This document shows positions 1-12,441 of a stretch of DNA of 64,000 bases, piece after piece (within the stretch, counting starts at the first letter, position 1; each line of letters opens with the position of its first letter). Below the pieces are notes generated by a model. That model did not search any database. It had not been told where the DNA came from and saw only the letters and a program-made list of their open reading frames with translations. The translations under genes and the position numbers were made by a program. Source of the stretch: Coriaria nepalensis (taxonomy: Eukaryota > Streptophyta > Magnoliopsida > Cucurbitales > Coriariaceae); contig CP114481.1 of assembly GCA_027186245.1 (NCBI GenBank), positions 20,553,501 to 20,617,500 of the forward strand. The letters are read 5' to 3'.

Positions 1-142
1 GATCATTTAAGGGCAAGTATGCGTTTGTTTTATTTGAGATTCATGTCAATGAGTCTTTTCAAGTCACTAATGCATTTGAAAAAAATTCAAATGAATTCAA
101 TTTTTACATTTTAAACACTACTTTCGCGGATCACTTGTTGAT
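1..142 (+). repeat. Monomer A of the 429-bp unit (family I example)
   Basis: First of three related monomers in the unit. CAAGTATG lies at 14-21, the AATGAGTCTTTTC block near 49-60, then an A7 tract inside an inverted repeat, an EcoRI-type GAATTC at 93, and the end block CTTTCGCGGATCACTTG. Its start aligns with GATC/GCTC at the start of B (143) and GATT at the start of C (285), which shows all three derive from one ancestral monomer of about 142 bp. A is the most diverged of the three in its second half. Confidence 0.9.
73..93 (+). repeat. Perfect 8-bp inverted repeat in monomer A
   Basis: CATTTGAA at 73-80 and TTCAAATG at 86-93 are exact reverse complements separated by five A. The element is present in most family I A monomers. 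In some (for example near 9,511 and 14,814) the left arm is changed to CATTTAAAG. It could extrude as a short hairpin or be a dimeric protein site; neither is shown. Confidence 0.85.
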
Positions 143-284
143 GCTCTTTTTAAGACAAGTATGCATTTGATTTATCATATATTTATTTCAATGAGTCTTT
201 TCAGGACAATAAATCATTTGGAAGTAATTGGAGCGAATACTACTTTCGCATTTCAAACACGACTATCGCGCATAGCTTGCATAT
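143..284 (+). repeat. Monomer B of the 429-bp unit (family I example)
   Basis: Second monomer, with CAAGTATG at 156, exactly 142 bases after that of A. Diagnostic parts are a TATA-like stretch (TATCATATATTTATTTC), the block ACAATAAATCATTTGGAAG, and the end CGCGCATAGCTTGCATAT. Unlike A and C it has no GAATTC at the equivalent place (it reads GCGAATAC) and no long dyad in the family I form. Confidence 0.9.
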
Positions 285-429
285 GATTTTTCGATGGCAA
301 GTATGAATTTGTTTAATCTTAGAGTCATCATCTCAATGACTCTTTGAAAGTCAGTAATTCATTTGAACACAATTAAAATGAATTCTATTTTCGCACTTCG
401 AACCCGACTTTCGTACTTAACTTGCTAAT
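285..429 (+). repeat. Monomer C of the 429-bp unit (family I example)
   Basis: Third monomer, with CAAGTATG at 298, 142 bases after that of B. The next A comes 145 bases later, so C is three bases longer. It opens with a T-tract and carries GTCATCATCTCAATGACTC, a 9-bp inverted repeat, GAATTC at 380, and the conserved end CTTCGAACCCGACTTTCGTA. C occurs in two main forms, described separately. Confidence 0.9.
356..384 (+). repeat. Perfect 9-bp inverted repeat in monomer C
   Basis: AATTCATTT at 356-364 and AAATGAATT at 376-384 are exact reverse complements around an 11-base spacer. The arms are intact in units reading CATTTGA in both families, while the spacer varies (GAACACAATTA, GAAAGCAATTA, GACCACAATTA, GAACGCAATTA). 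Units with CATATGAACAC keep a shorter or mismatched stem. Confidence 0.85.
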
Positions 430-1716
430 TATCATTTAAGGGCAAGTATGTGTTTGTTTTATTTGAGATTCATGTCAATGAGTCTTTTCAAGTCACTAAT
501 GCATTTGAAAAAAATTCAAATGAATTCTATTTTTACACTTTAAACCCTACTTTCGTGGATCACTTGTTGATGATCTTTTTAAGACAAGTATGCATTTGAT
601 TTATCATATATTTATTTCAATGAGTCTTTTCAAGACAATAAATCATTTGGAAGTAATTGGAGCGAATACTATTTTCGCATTTCAAACACGACTGTCGCGC
701 ATAGCTTGCATATGATTTTTCGAAGGCAAGTATGAATTTTTTTAATCTTAGAGTCATCATCTCAATGACTCTTTGAAAGTCAGTATTTCATTTTAACACA
801 ATTAAAATGAATTCTATTTTCGCACTTCGAACCCGACTTTCGTACATAACTTGCTAATGATCATTTAAGGGCAAGTATGCGTTTGTTTTATTTGAGATTC
901 ATGTCAATGAGTCTTTTCAAGTCACTAATGCATTTGAAAAAAATTCAAATGAATTCAATTTTTACATTTTAAACACTACTTTCGCGGATCACTTGTTGAT
1001 GCTCTTTTTAAGACAAGTATGCATTTGATTTATCATATATTTATTTCAATGAGTCTTTTCAGGACAATAAATCATTTGGAAGTAATTGGAGCGAATACTA
1101 CTTTCGCATTTCAAACACGACTATCGCGCATAGCTTGCATATGATTTTTCGATGGCAAGTATGAATTTGTTTAATCTTAGAGTCATCATCTCAATGACTC
1201 TTTGAAAGTCAGTAATTCATTTGAACACAATTAAAATGAATTCTATTTTCGCACTTCGAACCCGACTTTCGTACTTAACTTGCTAATTATCATTTAAGGG
1301 CAAGTATGTGTTTGTTTTATTTGAGATTCATGTCAATGAGTCTTTTCAAGTCACTAATGCATTTGAAAAAAATTCAAATGAATTCTATTTTTACACTTTA
1401 AACCCTACTTTCGTGGATCACTTGTTGATGATCTTTTTAAGACAAGTATGCATTTGATTTATCATATATTTATTTCAATGAGTCTTTTCAAGACAATAAA
1501 TCATTCGGAAGTAATTGGAGCGAATACTATTTTCGCATCTCAAACAAGACTATCGCGCATAGCTTGCATATGATTTTTCGAAGGCAAGTATGAATTTGTT
1601 TAATCTTAGAGTCATCATCTCAATGACTCTTTGAAAGTCAGTATTTCATTTTAACACAATTAAAATGAATTCTATATTCGCACTTCGAACCCGACTTTCG
1701 TACATAACTTGCCAAT

Positions 1717-3861
1717 GATCATTTATGGGCATGTATGCGTTTGTTTTATTTGAGATTCATGTCAATGAGTCTTTTCAAGTCACTAATGCATTTGGAAAAA
1801 ATTCAAATGAATTCTATTTTTACACTTTAAACCCTACTTTCGTGGATCACTTGTTGATGATCTTTTTAAGACGAGTATGCATTTTATTTATCATATATTT
1901 ATTTCAATGAGTCTTTTTAAGACAATAAATCATTCGGAAGTAATTGGAGCGAATACTATTTTCGCATTTCCAACACGACCATCGCGCATAGCTTGCGTAT
2001 GATTTTTCGAAGGCAAGTATGAATTTGTTTAATCTTAGAGTCATCATCTCAATGACTCTTTGAAAGTCACTAATTCATATGAACACAATTAAAATGAATT
2101 CTATTTTCGCACTTCGAACCCGACTTTCGTACATAACTTGGTAATGATCATTTAAGGGCAAGTATGCGTTTGTTTTATTTGAGATTCATGCCAATGAGTC
2201 TTTTCAAATCACTAATGCATTTGAAAAAAATTCAAATGAATTCAATTTTTACATTTTAAACACTACTTTCGCGGATCACTTGTTGATGATCTTTTCAAGA
2301 CAAGTATGCATTTGATTTATCATATATTTATTTCAATGAGGCTTTTCAGGACAATAAATCATTTGGAAGTAATTGGAGCGAATACTATTTTCGCATTCCA
2401 AACACGACTTTCGCGCATAGCTTGCATATGAATTTTTGAAGGCAAGTATGAATTTGTTTAATCTTAGAGGCATCATCTCAATGACTCTTTGAAAGTCACT
2501 AATTCATTTGAAAGCAATTAAAATGAATTCTATTTTCGCACTTCGAACTCGACTTTCGTACATAACTTGCTAATTATCATTTAAGGGCACGTATGCGTTT
2601 GTTTTATTTGAGATTCATGTCAATGAGTCTTTTCAACTCACTAATGCATTTGAAAAAAATTCAAATGAATTCTATTTTTACACTTTAAACACTACTTTCG
2701 CGGATCAATTGTTGATGCTCTTTTTAGGACAAGTATGCATTTGATTTATCTTATATTTATTTCAATGAGTCTTTTCAATACAATAAATCATTTTGAAGCC
2801 ATTGGAGCGAATACTATTTTCGCATTTCAGACACGACTTACGCGCATAGCTCGCATATTATTTTTTGAACGCAAGTATGAATTTGTTTTATTTTGGTGTC
2901 ATCATCTCAATGACTTTTTGAAAGTCACTAATTCATTTGAAAGCAATTAAAATGAATTCTATTTTCACACTTCGAACTCGACTTTCGTACATAACTTGCT
3001 AATGATCATTTAAGGGCAAGTATGCATTTGTTTTATTTGAGATTCATGTCAATGAGTCTTTTCAAGTCACTAATGCATTTGAAAAAAATTCAAATGAATT
3101 CTATTTTTACGCTTTAAACACTACTTTAGCGGATCACTTGTAGATGCTCTTTTTAAGACAAGCATGAATTTGATTTATCTTATATTTTTTTCAATGATTC
3201 TTTTCAATACAATAAATCATTTTGAAGTAATTGGAGCAAATACTATTTTCGCATTTCAAACACGACTATCGCACATAGCTTGCATATGATTATTCGATGG
3301 CAAGTATGAATTTGTTTAATCTTACAGTCATCATCTCAATGACTCTTTGAAAGTCAGTAATTCATTTGAACACAATTAAAATGAATTCTATTTTCGCACT
3401 TCGAACCCGACTTTCGTACATAACTTGCTAATTATCATTTAAGGGCAAGTATGCGTTTGTTTTATTTGAGATTCATATCAATGAGTCTTTTCAAGTCACT
3501 AATGCATTTGAAAAAAATTCAAGTGAATTCAATTTTTACACTTTAAACACTACTTTCGCGGATCACTTGTTGATGCTCTTTTGAAGACAAGTATGCATTT
3601 GATTTATCTTATATTTATTTCAATGAGTCTTTTCAATACAATAAATCATTTTGAAGCCATTGGAGCGAATACTATTTTCGCATTTCAAACACGACTTTCG
3701 CGCATAGCTTGCATATTATTTTTTGAACGCAAATATGAATTTGTTTTATTTTAGTGTCATCATCTCAATGATTCTTTGAAAGTCACTAATTCATATGAAC
3801 ACAATTAAAATGAATTCTATTTTCACACTTCGAACCCGACTTTCGTACATAACTTGCTAAT
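1717..3861 (+). repeat. Five mixed family I units
   Basis: Ordinary 429-bp units starting at 1717, 2146, 2575, 3004 and 3433. The form of monomer C changes here: units to about 2,560 have the GTTTAATCTTAGAG form, while those near 2,880 and 3,740 have the GTTTTATTTT(G/A)GTGTC form. No gene or unrelated sequence is present. Confidence 0.85.
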
Positions 3862-6800
3862 TATGATTTAAGGGCAAGTATGCGTTTGTTTTATTTGAGA
3901 TTCATGTCAATGAGTCTTTTCGAGTCACTAATGCATTTGAAAAAAATTCAAATGAATTCAATTTTTACATTTTAAACACTACTTTCGCGGATCACTTGTT
4001 GATGCTCTTTTTAAGACAAGTATGCATTTGATTTATCTTATATTTATTTCAATGAGTCTTTTCAATACAATAAATCATTTGGAAGCCATTGGAGCGAATA
4101 CTATTTTCGCATTTCAAACACGACTTTCGCGCATAGCTTGCATATTATTTTTTGAACGCAAGTATGAATTTGTTTTATTTTAGTGTCATTATCTCAATGA
4201 CTTTTTGAAAGTCACTAATTCATTTGAAAGCAATTAAAATGAATTCAATTTTCGCACTTCGAACTCGACTTTCGTACATAACTTGCTAATTATCATTTAA
4301 GGGCAAGTATTCATTTGTTTTATTTGAGATTCATGTCAATGAGTCTTTTCAAGTCACTAATGCATTTGAAAAAAATTCAAATGAATTCTATTTTTACAGT
4401 TTAAACACTACTTTCGCGGATCACTTGTTGATGCTCTTGTTAAGACAAGTATGCATTTGATTAATCTTATATTTATTTCAATGAGTCTTTTCAATACAAT
4501 AAATCATTTTGAAGCCATTGGAGGGAATACTATTTTCGCATTTCAGACACGACTTTCGCGCATAGCTCGAATATTATTTTTTGAACGCAAGTATGAATTT
4601 TTTTTATTTTAGTGTCATGATCTCAATGACTTTTTGAAAGTCACTAATTCACTTGAAAGCAATTAAAATGAATTCTATTTTCGCACTTCGAACTCGACTT
4701 TCGTACATAACTTGCTAATTATCATTTAAGGGCAAGTATGCATTTGTTTTATTTGAGATTCATGTCAGTGAGTCTTTTCAAGTTACTAATGCATTTGAAA
4801 AAAATTCAAATGAATTCAATTTTTACATTTTAAACACTACTTTCGCGGATCACTTGTTGATGCTCTTTTTAAGACAAGTACGTATTTGATTTATCTTATA
4901 TTTATTTCAATGAGTCTTTTCAAGACAATAAATCATTTGGAAGCAATCGGAGCGAATACTATTTTCGCATTTCAAACACGACTTTCGCACATAGCTTGCA
5001 TATGATTTTTTGAAGGCAAGTATCAATTTGTTTAATCTTAGAGTCATCATCTCAATGACTCTTTGAAAGTCACTAATTCATTTGAACACAATTAAAATGA
5101 ATTCTATTTTCTCACTTCAAACCCGACTTTCTACATAACTTGCTAATTATGATTTAAGGGCAAGTATGCGTTTGTTTTATTTGAGATTCATGTCAATGAG
5201 TCTTTTCGAGTCACTAATGCATTTGAAAAAAATTCAAATGAATTCAATTTTTACATTTTAAACACTACTTTCGCGGATCACTTGTTGATGCTCTTTTTAA
5301 GACAAGTATGCATTTGATTTATCTTATATTTATTTCAATGAGTCTTTTCAATACAATAAATCATTTGGAAGTAATTGGAGCGAATACTATTTTCGCATTC
5401 CAAACACGACTTTCGCGCATAGCTTGCATATGAATTTTTGAAGGCAAGTATGAATTTGTTTAATCTTAGAGTCATCATCTCAATGACTCTTTGAAAGTCA
5501 CTAATTCATATGAACACAATTAAAAGGAATTCTATTTTCGTACCTCGAACCCGACTTTCGTACATAACTTGCTAATGATCATTTAAGGGCAAGTATGCGT
5601 TTGTTTTATTTGACATTCATGTCAATGAGTCTTCTCAAGTCACTAATGCATTTGAAAGTCATTCAAATGAATTCAATTTTTACATTTTAAACACTACTTT
5701 CGCGGATCACTTGTTGATGCTCTTTTTAAGACAAGTATGCATTTGATTTATCTTATATTTATTTCAATGAGTCTTTTCAATACAATAAATCATTTGGAAG
5801 CCATTGGAGCGAATACTATTTTCGCATTTCAAACACGACTTTCGCGCATAGCTTGCATATTATTTTTTGAACGCAAGTATGAATTTGTTTTATTTTAGTG
5901 TCATTATCTCAATGACTTTTTGAAAGTCACTAATTCATTTGAAAGCAATTAAAATGAATTCAATTTTCGCACTTCGAACTCGACTTTCGTACATAACTTG
6001 CTAATTATCATTTAAGGGCAAGTATTCATTTGTTTTATTTGAGATTCATGTCAATGAGTCTTTTCAAGTCACTAATGCATTTGAAAAAAATTCAAATGAA
6101 TTCTATTTTTACAGTTTAAACACTACTTTCGCGGATCACTTGTTGATGCTCTTGTTAAGACAAGTATGCATTTGATTTATCTTATATTTATTTCAATGAG
6201 TCTTTTCAATACAATAAATCATTTTGAAGCCATTGGAGGGAATACTATTTTCGCATTTCAGACACGACTTTCGCGCATAGCTCGAATATTATTTTTTGAA
6301 CGCAAGTATGAATTTTTTTTATTTTAGTGTCATGATCTCAATGACTTTTTGAAAGTCACTAATTCACTTGAAAGCAATTAAAATGAATTCTATTTTCGCA
6401 CTTCGAACTCGACTTTCGTACATAACTTGCTAATTATCATTTAAGGGCAAGTATGCATTTGTTTTATTTGAGATTCATGTCAGTGAGTCTTTTCAAGTTA
6501 CTAATGCATTTGAAAAAAATTCAAGTGAATTCAATTTTTACACTTTAAACACTACTTTCGCGGATCACTTGTTGATGCTCTTTTGAAGACAAGTATGCAT
6601 TTGATTTATCTTATATTTATTTCAATGAGTCTTTTCAATACAATAAATCATTTTGAAGCCATTGGAGCGAATACTATTTTCGCATTTCGAACACGACTTT
6701 CGCGCATAGCTTGCATATTATTTTTTGAACGCAAATATGAATTTGTTTTATTTTAGTGTCATCATCTCAATGATTCTTTGAAAGTCACTAATTCATATGA

Positions 6801-8150
6801 ACACAATTAAAATGAATTCTATTTTCACACTTCGAACCCGACTTTCGTACATAACTTGCTAATTATGATTTAAGGGCAAGTATGCGTTTGTTTTATTTGA
6901 GATTCATGTCAATGAGTCTTTTCGAGTCACTAATGCATTTGAAAAAAATTCAAATGAATTCAATTTTTACATTTTAAACACTACTTTCGCGGATCACTTG
7001 TTGATGCTCTTTTTAAGACAAGTATGCATTTGATTTATCTTATATTTATTTCAATGAGTCTTTTCAATACAATAAATCATTTGGAAGTAATTGGAGCGAA
7101 TACTATTTTCGCATTCCAAACACGACTTTCGCGCATAGCTTGCATATGAATTTTTGAAGGCAAGTATGAATTTGTTTAATCTTAGAGTCATCATCTCAAT
7201 GACTCTTTGAAAGTCACTAATTCATATGAACACAATTAAAAGGAATTCTATTTTCGTACCTCGAACCCGACTTTCGTACATAACTTGCTAATGATCATTT
7301 AAGGGCAAGTATGCGTTTGTTTTATTTGACATTCATGTCAATGAGTCTTCTCAAGTCACTAATGCATTTGAAAAAAATTCAAATGAATTCAATTTTTACA
7401 CTTTAAACACTACTTTCGCGGATCACTTGTTGATGCTCTTTTTAAGACAAGTATGTATTTGATTTATCTTATATTTATTTTAATGAGTCCTTTCAAGACA
7501 AGAAATCATTAGGAAGCAATTGGAGCGAATACTATTTTCGCATTTCAACCACGACTTTCGCGCATAGCTCGAATATTATTTTTTGAACGCAAGTATGAAT
7601 TTTTTTAATCTTAGAGTCATGATCTCAATGACTCTTTGAAAGTCACTAATTCATTTGAAAGCAATTAAAATGAATTCAATTTTCGCACTTCGAACTCGAC
7701 TTTCGTACATAACTTGCTAATTATCATTTAAGGGCAAGTATGCATTTGTTTTATTTGAGATTCATGTCAGTGAGTCTTTTCAAGTTACTAATGCATTTGA
7801 AAAAAATTCAAATGAATTCAATTTTTACATTTTAAACACTACTTTCGCGGATCACTTGTTGATGCTCTTTTTAAGACAAGTACGTATTTGATTTATCTTA
7901 TATTTATTTCAATGAGTCTTTTCAAGACAATAAGTCATTTGGAAGCAATCGGAGCGAATACTATTTTCGCAATTCAAACACGACTTTCGCACATAGCTTG
8001 CATATGATTTTTTGAAGGCAAGTATCAATTTGTTTAATCTTAGAGTCATCATCTCAATGACTCTTTGAAAGTCACTAATTCATTTGAACACAATTAAAAT
8101 GAATTCTATTTTCTCACTTCAAACCCGACTTTCGTACATAACTTGCTAAT
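3862..8150 (+). repeat. Mosaic block of shuffled family I units
   Basis: Ten units in which marker variants recur at spacings of several units. CAAGTATTCATTTG in A occurs near 4,304 and 6,019; CGAGTCACTAATGC near 3,920, 5,207 and 6,922; CAGTGAGTC with AGTTACTAATGC near 4,765, 6,480 and 7,767; AGTACGTATTTG near 4,878 and 7,881. The main internal duplication has an offset of about 1,715 bp (four units, less one base deleted near 5,130). Neighbouring monomers of one unit are copied from different sources, so boundaries fall inside units. Confidence 0.75.
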
Positions 8151-9650
8151 GATCATTTAAGGGCAAGTATGCGTTTGTTTTATTTGAGATTCATATCAAT
8201 GAGTCTTTTCAAGTCACTAATTTATCTGGACACAATTCAAATGAATTCTATTTTTACACTTCAAACACTACTTTCCCGCATAACTTGCAAATGATCTTTT
8301 CAAGGAAAGTATGCATTTGTTTTATGTTATATTCATTTCAATGAGTCTTTTCAAGACAATAAATATTTTGAAAGCCATTGGAGCGAATACTATTTTCGCA
8401 TTTCAAACACGACTTTCGCGCGTAGCTTGCTTATGATTTTTTGAAGGCAAGTATCAATTTGTTTAATCTTAGAGTCATCATCTCAATGACTCTTTGAAAG
8501 TCACTAATTCATATAAAGCAATTAAAATGAATTCTATTTTCGCACTTCGAACCCGACTTTCGTACATAACTTGCTAATGTTCATTTAAGGGCAAGTATAC
8601 GTTTGTTTTATTTGAGATTCATGTCAATGAGTCTTTTCAAGTCACTAATGCGTTTGAAAAAAATTGAAATGGATTCTTTTTTTACACTTTAAACACTACT
8701 TTCGCGGATCACTTGTTGATAATCTTTTTAAGATAAGTATGCATTTGATTTATCTTATATTTATTTGGATAAGTCTTTTCAAGACAATAAATCATTTGGA
8801 AGCAATTGGAGCGAATACTATTTTCGCATTTCAAACACGACTTTCGCGCATAGCTTGCATATGATTCTTTGAAGGCAAGTATGAATTTTTTTAACCTTAG
8901 AGTCATCATCTCAATGAGTCTTTGAAAGTCACTAATTCATATGAACACAATTAAAATGAATTCTATTTTCGCACTTCGAACCCGACTTTCGTACATAACT
9001 TGCTAATTATGATTTAAGGGCAAGTATACGTTTGTTTTATTTGAGATTCATGTCAATGAGTCTTTTCAAGTCACTAATGCATTTGAAAAAAATTCAGATG
9101 AATTCAATTTTTACACTTTAAACACTACTTTCGCGGATCACTTGTTGATGCTCTTGTTAAGACAAGTATGCATTTGATTTATCTTATATTTATTTCAATG
9201 AGTCTTTTCAATACAATAAATCATTTGGAAGCCATTGGAGCGAATACTATTTTCTCGCATTTCAAACACGACTTTCGCGCATAGCTTGCATATTATTTTT
9301 TGAACGCAAGTATGAATTTGTTTTATTTTAGTGTCATTATCTCAATGACATTTTGAAAATCACTAATTCATTTGAAAGCAATTAAAATGAATTCAATTTT
9401 CGCACTTCGTACTCGACTTTCGTACAAAACTTGCTAATTATCATTTAAGGGCAAGTATGCATTTGTTTTATTTGAGATTCATGTCAATGAGTCTTTTGAA
9501 GTCACTAATGCATTTAAAGAAAATTCAATTGAATTCAATTTTTACACTTTAAACACTACTTTCGCGGATCACTTGTTGATGCTCTTTTTAAGACAAGTAT
9601 GCATTTGATTTATCTTATATTTATTTCAATGAGCCTTTTCAATACAATAA
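8151..9650 (+). repeat. Segment duplicated about 5.3 kb downstream (copy 1)
   Basis: This block of about 3.5 units returns at about 13,457-14,950. Shared rare markers are CTTTCCCGCATAACTTGC (near 8,271), CAAGGAAAGTATGC, CATATAAAGCAATT (near 8,510), GAAATGGATTC (near 8,665), GATGCTCTTGTT, and CATTTAAAGAAAATTC (near 9,511). The 5,305-bp offset equals twelve 429-bp units plus the 157-bp hybrid unit. Copy 1 alone has a two-base insertion near 9,253 (TTTTCTCGCATTT). Confidence 0.8.
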
Positions 9651-12441
9651 ATCATTTGGAAGCCATTGGAGCGAATACTATTTTCGCATTTCAAACACGA
9701 CTTTCGCGCATAGCTTGCATATTATTTTTTGAACGCAAGTATGAATTTGTTTTATTTTAGTGTCATTATCTCAATGACTTTTTGAAACTCACTAATTCAT
9801 TTGAAAGCAATTAAAATGAATTCAATTTTCGCACTTCGAACTCGACTTTCGTACATAACTTGCTAATTATCATTTAAGGGCAAGTATGCATTTGTTTTAT
9901 TTGAGATTCATGTCAATGAGTCTTTTCAAGTCACTAATGCATTTGAAAAAAATTCAAATGAATTCTATTTTTACACTTTAAACACTACTTCCGCGGATCA
10001 CTTGTTGATGCTCTTTTTAAGACAAGTATGCATTTGATTTATCTTATATTTATTTCAATGAGTCTTTTCAATACAGGAAATCATTTGGAAGCAATTGGAG
10101 CGAATACTATTTTCGCATTTCAAACACGACTTTCGCGCATACCTTGCATATGATTTTTTGAAGGCAAGTATGAATTTGTTTAATCTTAGAGTCATCATCT
10201 CAATGACTCTTTGAAAGTCACTAATTCATATGAACACAATTAAAATGAATTCTATTTTCGTACCTCGAACCCGACTTTCGTACATAACTTGCTAATGATC
10301 ATTTAAGGGCAAGTATGCGTTTGTTTTATTTGAGATTCATGTCAATGAGTCTTCTCAAGTCACTAATGCATTTGAAAAAAATTCAAATGAATTCTATTTT
10401 TACACTTTAAACACTACTTTCGCGGATCACTTGTTGATAATCTTTTTAAGACAAGTATGCATTTGATTTATCTTATATTTATTTTAATGAGTCTTTTCAA
10501 GACAAGAAATCATTAGGAAGCAATTGGAGCGAATACTATTTTCGCATTTCAACCACGACTTTCGCGCATAGCTTGCATATGATTTTTTGAAGGCAAGTAT
10601 GAATTTGTTTAATCTTAGAGTCATCATCTCAATGACTCTTTGAAAGTCACTAATTCATTTGAAAGCAATTAAAATGAATTCAATTTTCGCACTTCGAACT
10701 CGACTTTCGTACATAACTTGCTAATTATCATTTAAGGGCAAGTATGCATTTGTTTTATTTGAGATTCATGTCAATGAGTCTTTTCAAGTCACTAATGCAT
10801 TTAAAAAAAATTCAAATGAATTCAATTTTTACACTTTAAACACTACTTCCGCGGATCACTTGTTGATGCTCTTTTTAAGACAAGTATGCATTTGATTTAT
10901 CTTATATTTATTTCAATGAGTCTTTTCAATACAATAAATCATTTGGAAGCCATTGGAGCGAATACTATTTTCGCATTTCAAACACGACTTTCGCGCATAG
11001 CTTGCGTATTATTTTTTGAACGCAAGTATGAATTTGTTTTATTTTGGTGTCATTATCTCAATGACTTTTTGAAAGTCACTAATTCATTTGAAAGCAATTA
11101 AAATGAATTCAATTTTCGCACTTCGAACTCGACTTTCGTACATAACTTGCCAATTATCATTTAAGGGCAAGTATGCATTTGTTTTATTTGAGATTCATGT
11201 CAATGAGTCTTTTCAAGTCACTAATGCATTTGAAAAAAATTCAAATGAATTCTATTTTTACACTTTAAACACTACTTCCGCGGATCACTTGTTGATGCTC
11301 TTTTTAAGACAAGTATGCATTTGATTTATCTTATATTTATTTCAATGAGTCTTTTCAATACAATAAATCATTTGGAAGCCATTGGGGCGAATACTATTTT
11401 CGCATTTCAAACACGACTTTCGCGCATAGCTTGCATATTATTTTTTGAACGCAAGTATGAATTTTTTTTATTTTAGTGTGATTATCTCAATGACTTTTTG
11501 AAAATCACTAATTCATTTGAAAGCAATTAAAATGAATTCAATTTTCGCACTTCGAACTCGATTTTCGTACATAACTTGCTAATTATCATTTAAGGGCAAG
11601 TATGCATTTGTTTTATTTGAGATTCATGTCAATGAGTCTTTTGAAGTCACTAATGCTTTTAAAGAAAATTCAATTGAATTCAATTTTTACACTTTAAACA
11701 CTACTTTCGCGGATCACTTGTTGATGCTCTTTTTATGACAAGTATGCATTTGATTTATCTTATATTTATTTCAATGAGTCTTTTCAATACAATAAATCAT
11801 TTGGAAGCCATTGGAGCGAATACTATTTTCGCATTTCAAACACGACTTTCGCGCATAGCTTGCATATTATTTTTTGAACGCAAGTATGAATTTGTTTTAT
11901 TTTAGTGTCATTATCTCAATGACTTTTTGAAAGTCACTAATTCAGTTGAAAGCAATTAAAATGAATTCAATTTTCGCACTTCGAACTCGACTTTTGTACA
12001 TAACTTGCTAATTATCATTTAAGGGCAAGTATGCATTTGTTTTATTTGAGATTCATGTCAATGAGTCTTTTCAAGTCACTAATGCTTTTGAAAAAAATTC
12101 AAATGAATTCAATTTTTACACTTTAAACACTACTTTCGTGGATCACTTGTTGATGATCTTTTTAAGACAAGTATGCATTTGATTTATCATATATTAATTT
12201 CAATGAGTCTTTTCAATACAGGAAATCATTTGGAAGCAATTGGAGCGAATACTATTTTCGCATTTCAAACACGACTTTCGCGCATACCTTGCATATGATT
12301 TTTTGAAGGCACGTATGAATTTGTTTAATCTTAGAGTCATCATCTCAATGACTCTTTGAAAGTCACTAATTCATATGAACACAATTAAAATGAATTCTAT
12401 TTTCGTACCTCGAACCTGACTTTCGTACATAACTTGCTAAT
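9651..12441 (+). repeat. Family I units between duplicated blocks
   Basis: About 6.5 ordinary 429-bp units in register with the first unit of the window. Most C monomers are the GTTTTATTTTAGTGTC form with CTTCGAACTCGAC ends, mixed with units of the GTTTAATCTTAGAG form near 10,170-10,280, 10,590-10,700 and 12,310-12,420. Nothing else is present. Confidence 0.85.

Larger units (their letters stand above)
1..1716 (+). repeat. 858-bp two-unit higher-order repeat, two copies
   Basis: Units at 1 and 430 differ from each other (for example GTCAGTAATTCATTTG versus GTCAGTATTTCATTTT in monomer C), and the same ordered pair returns at 859 and 1288. The two 858-bp copies differ at only scattered bases, for example CATTTGG near 645 versus CATTCGG near 1503. 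Confidence 0.85.

Noticed and set aside
171..196. TATA-like stretch in monomer B as a promoter
   Set aside because: A run such as TATCATATATTTATT is expected by chance in about 69% A+T DNA, and nothing downstream looks like a transcription unit.
285..292. T-tract at the B/C join as an RNA polymerase III terminator
   Set aside because: No A-box or B-box or small RNA fold is seen upstream. T-tracts are common in this sequence.
395..420. Possible CENP-B box in monomer C (CTTCGAACCCGACTTTCGTA)
   Set aside because: The mammalian core TTCGNNNNANNCGGG does not match on either strand. The reverse-strand half match CCCGNNT is not followed by CGAA at the required spacing.
10886..11324. Overlapping frames of 71 and 78 codons on the + strand, and similar ones throughout the window
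   Set aside because: They are translations of the satellite in fixed phase, recur with each unit, are broken by stops in most copies, and contain no recognisable domain or ribosome-binding or splice context.
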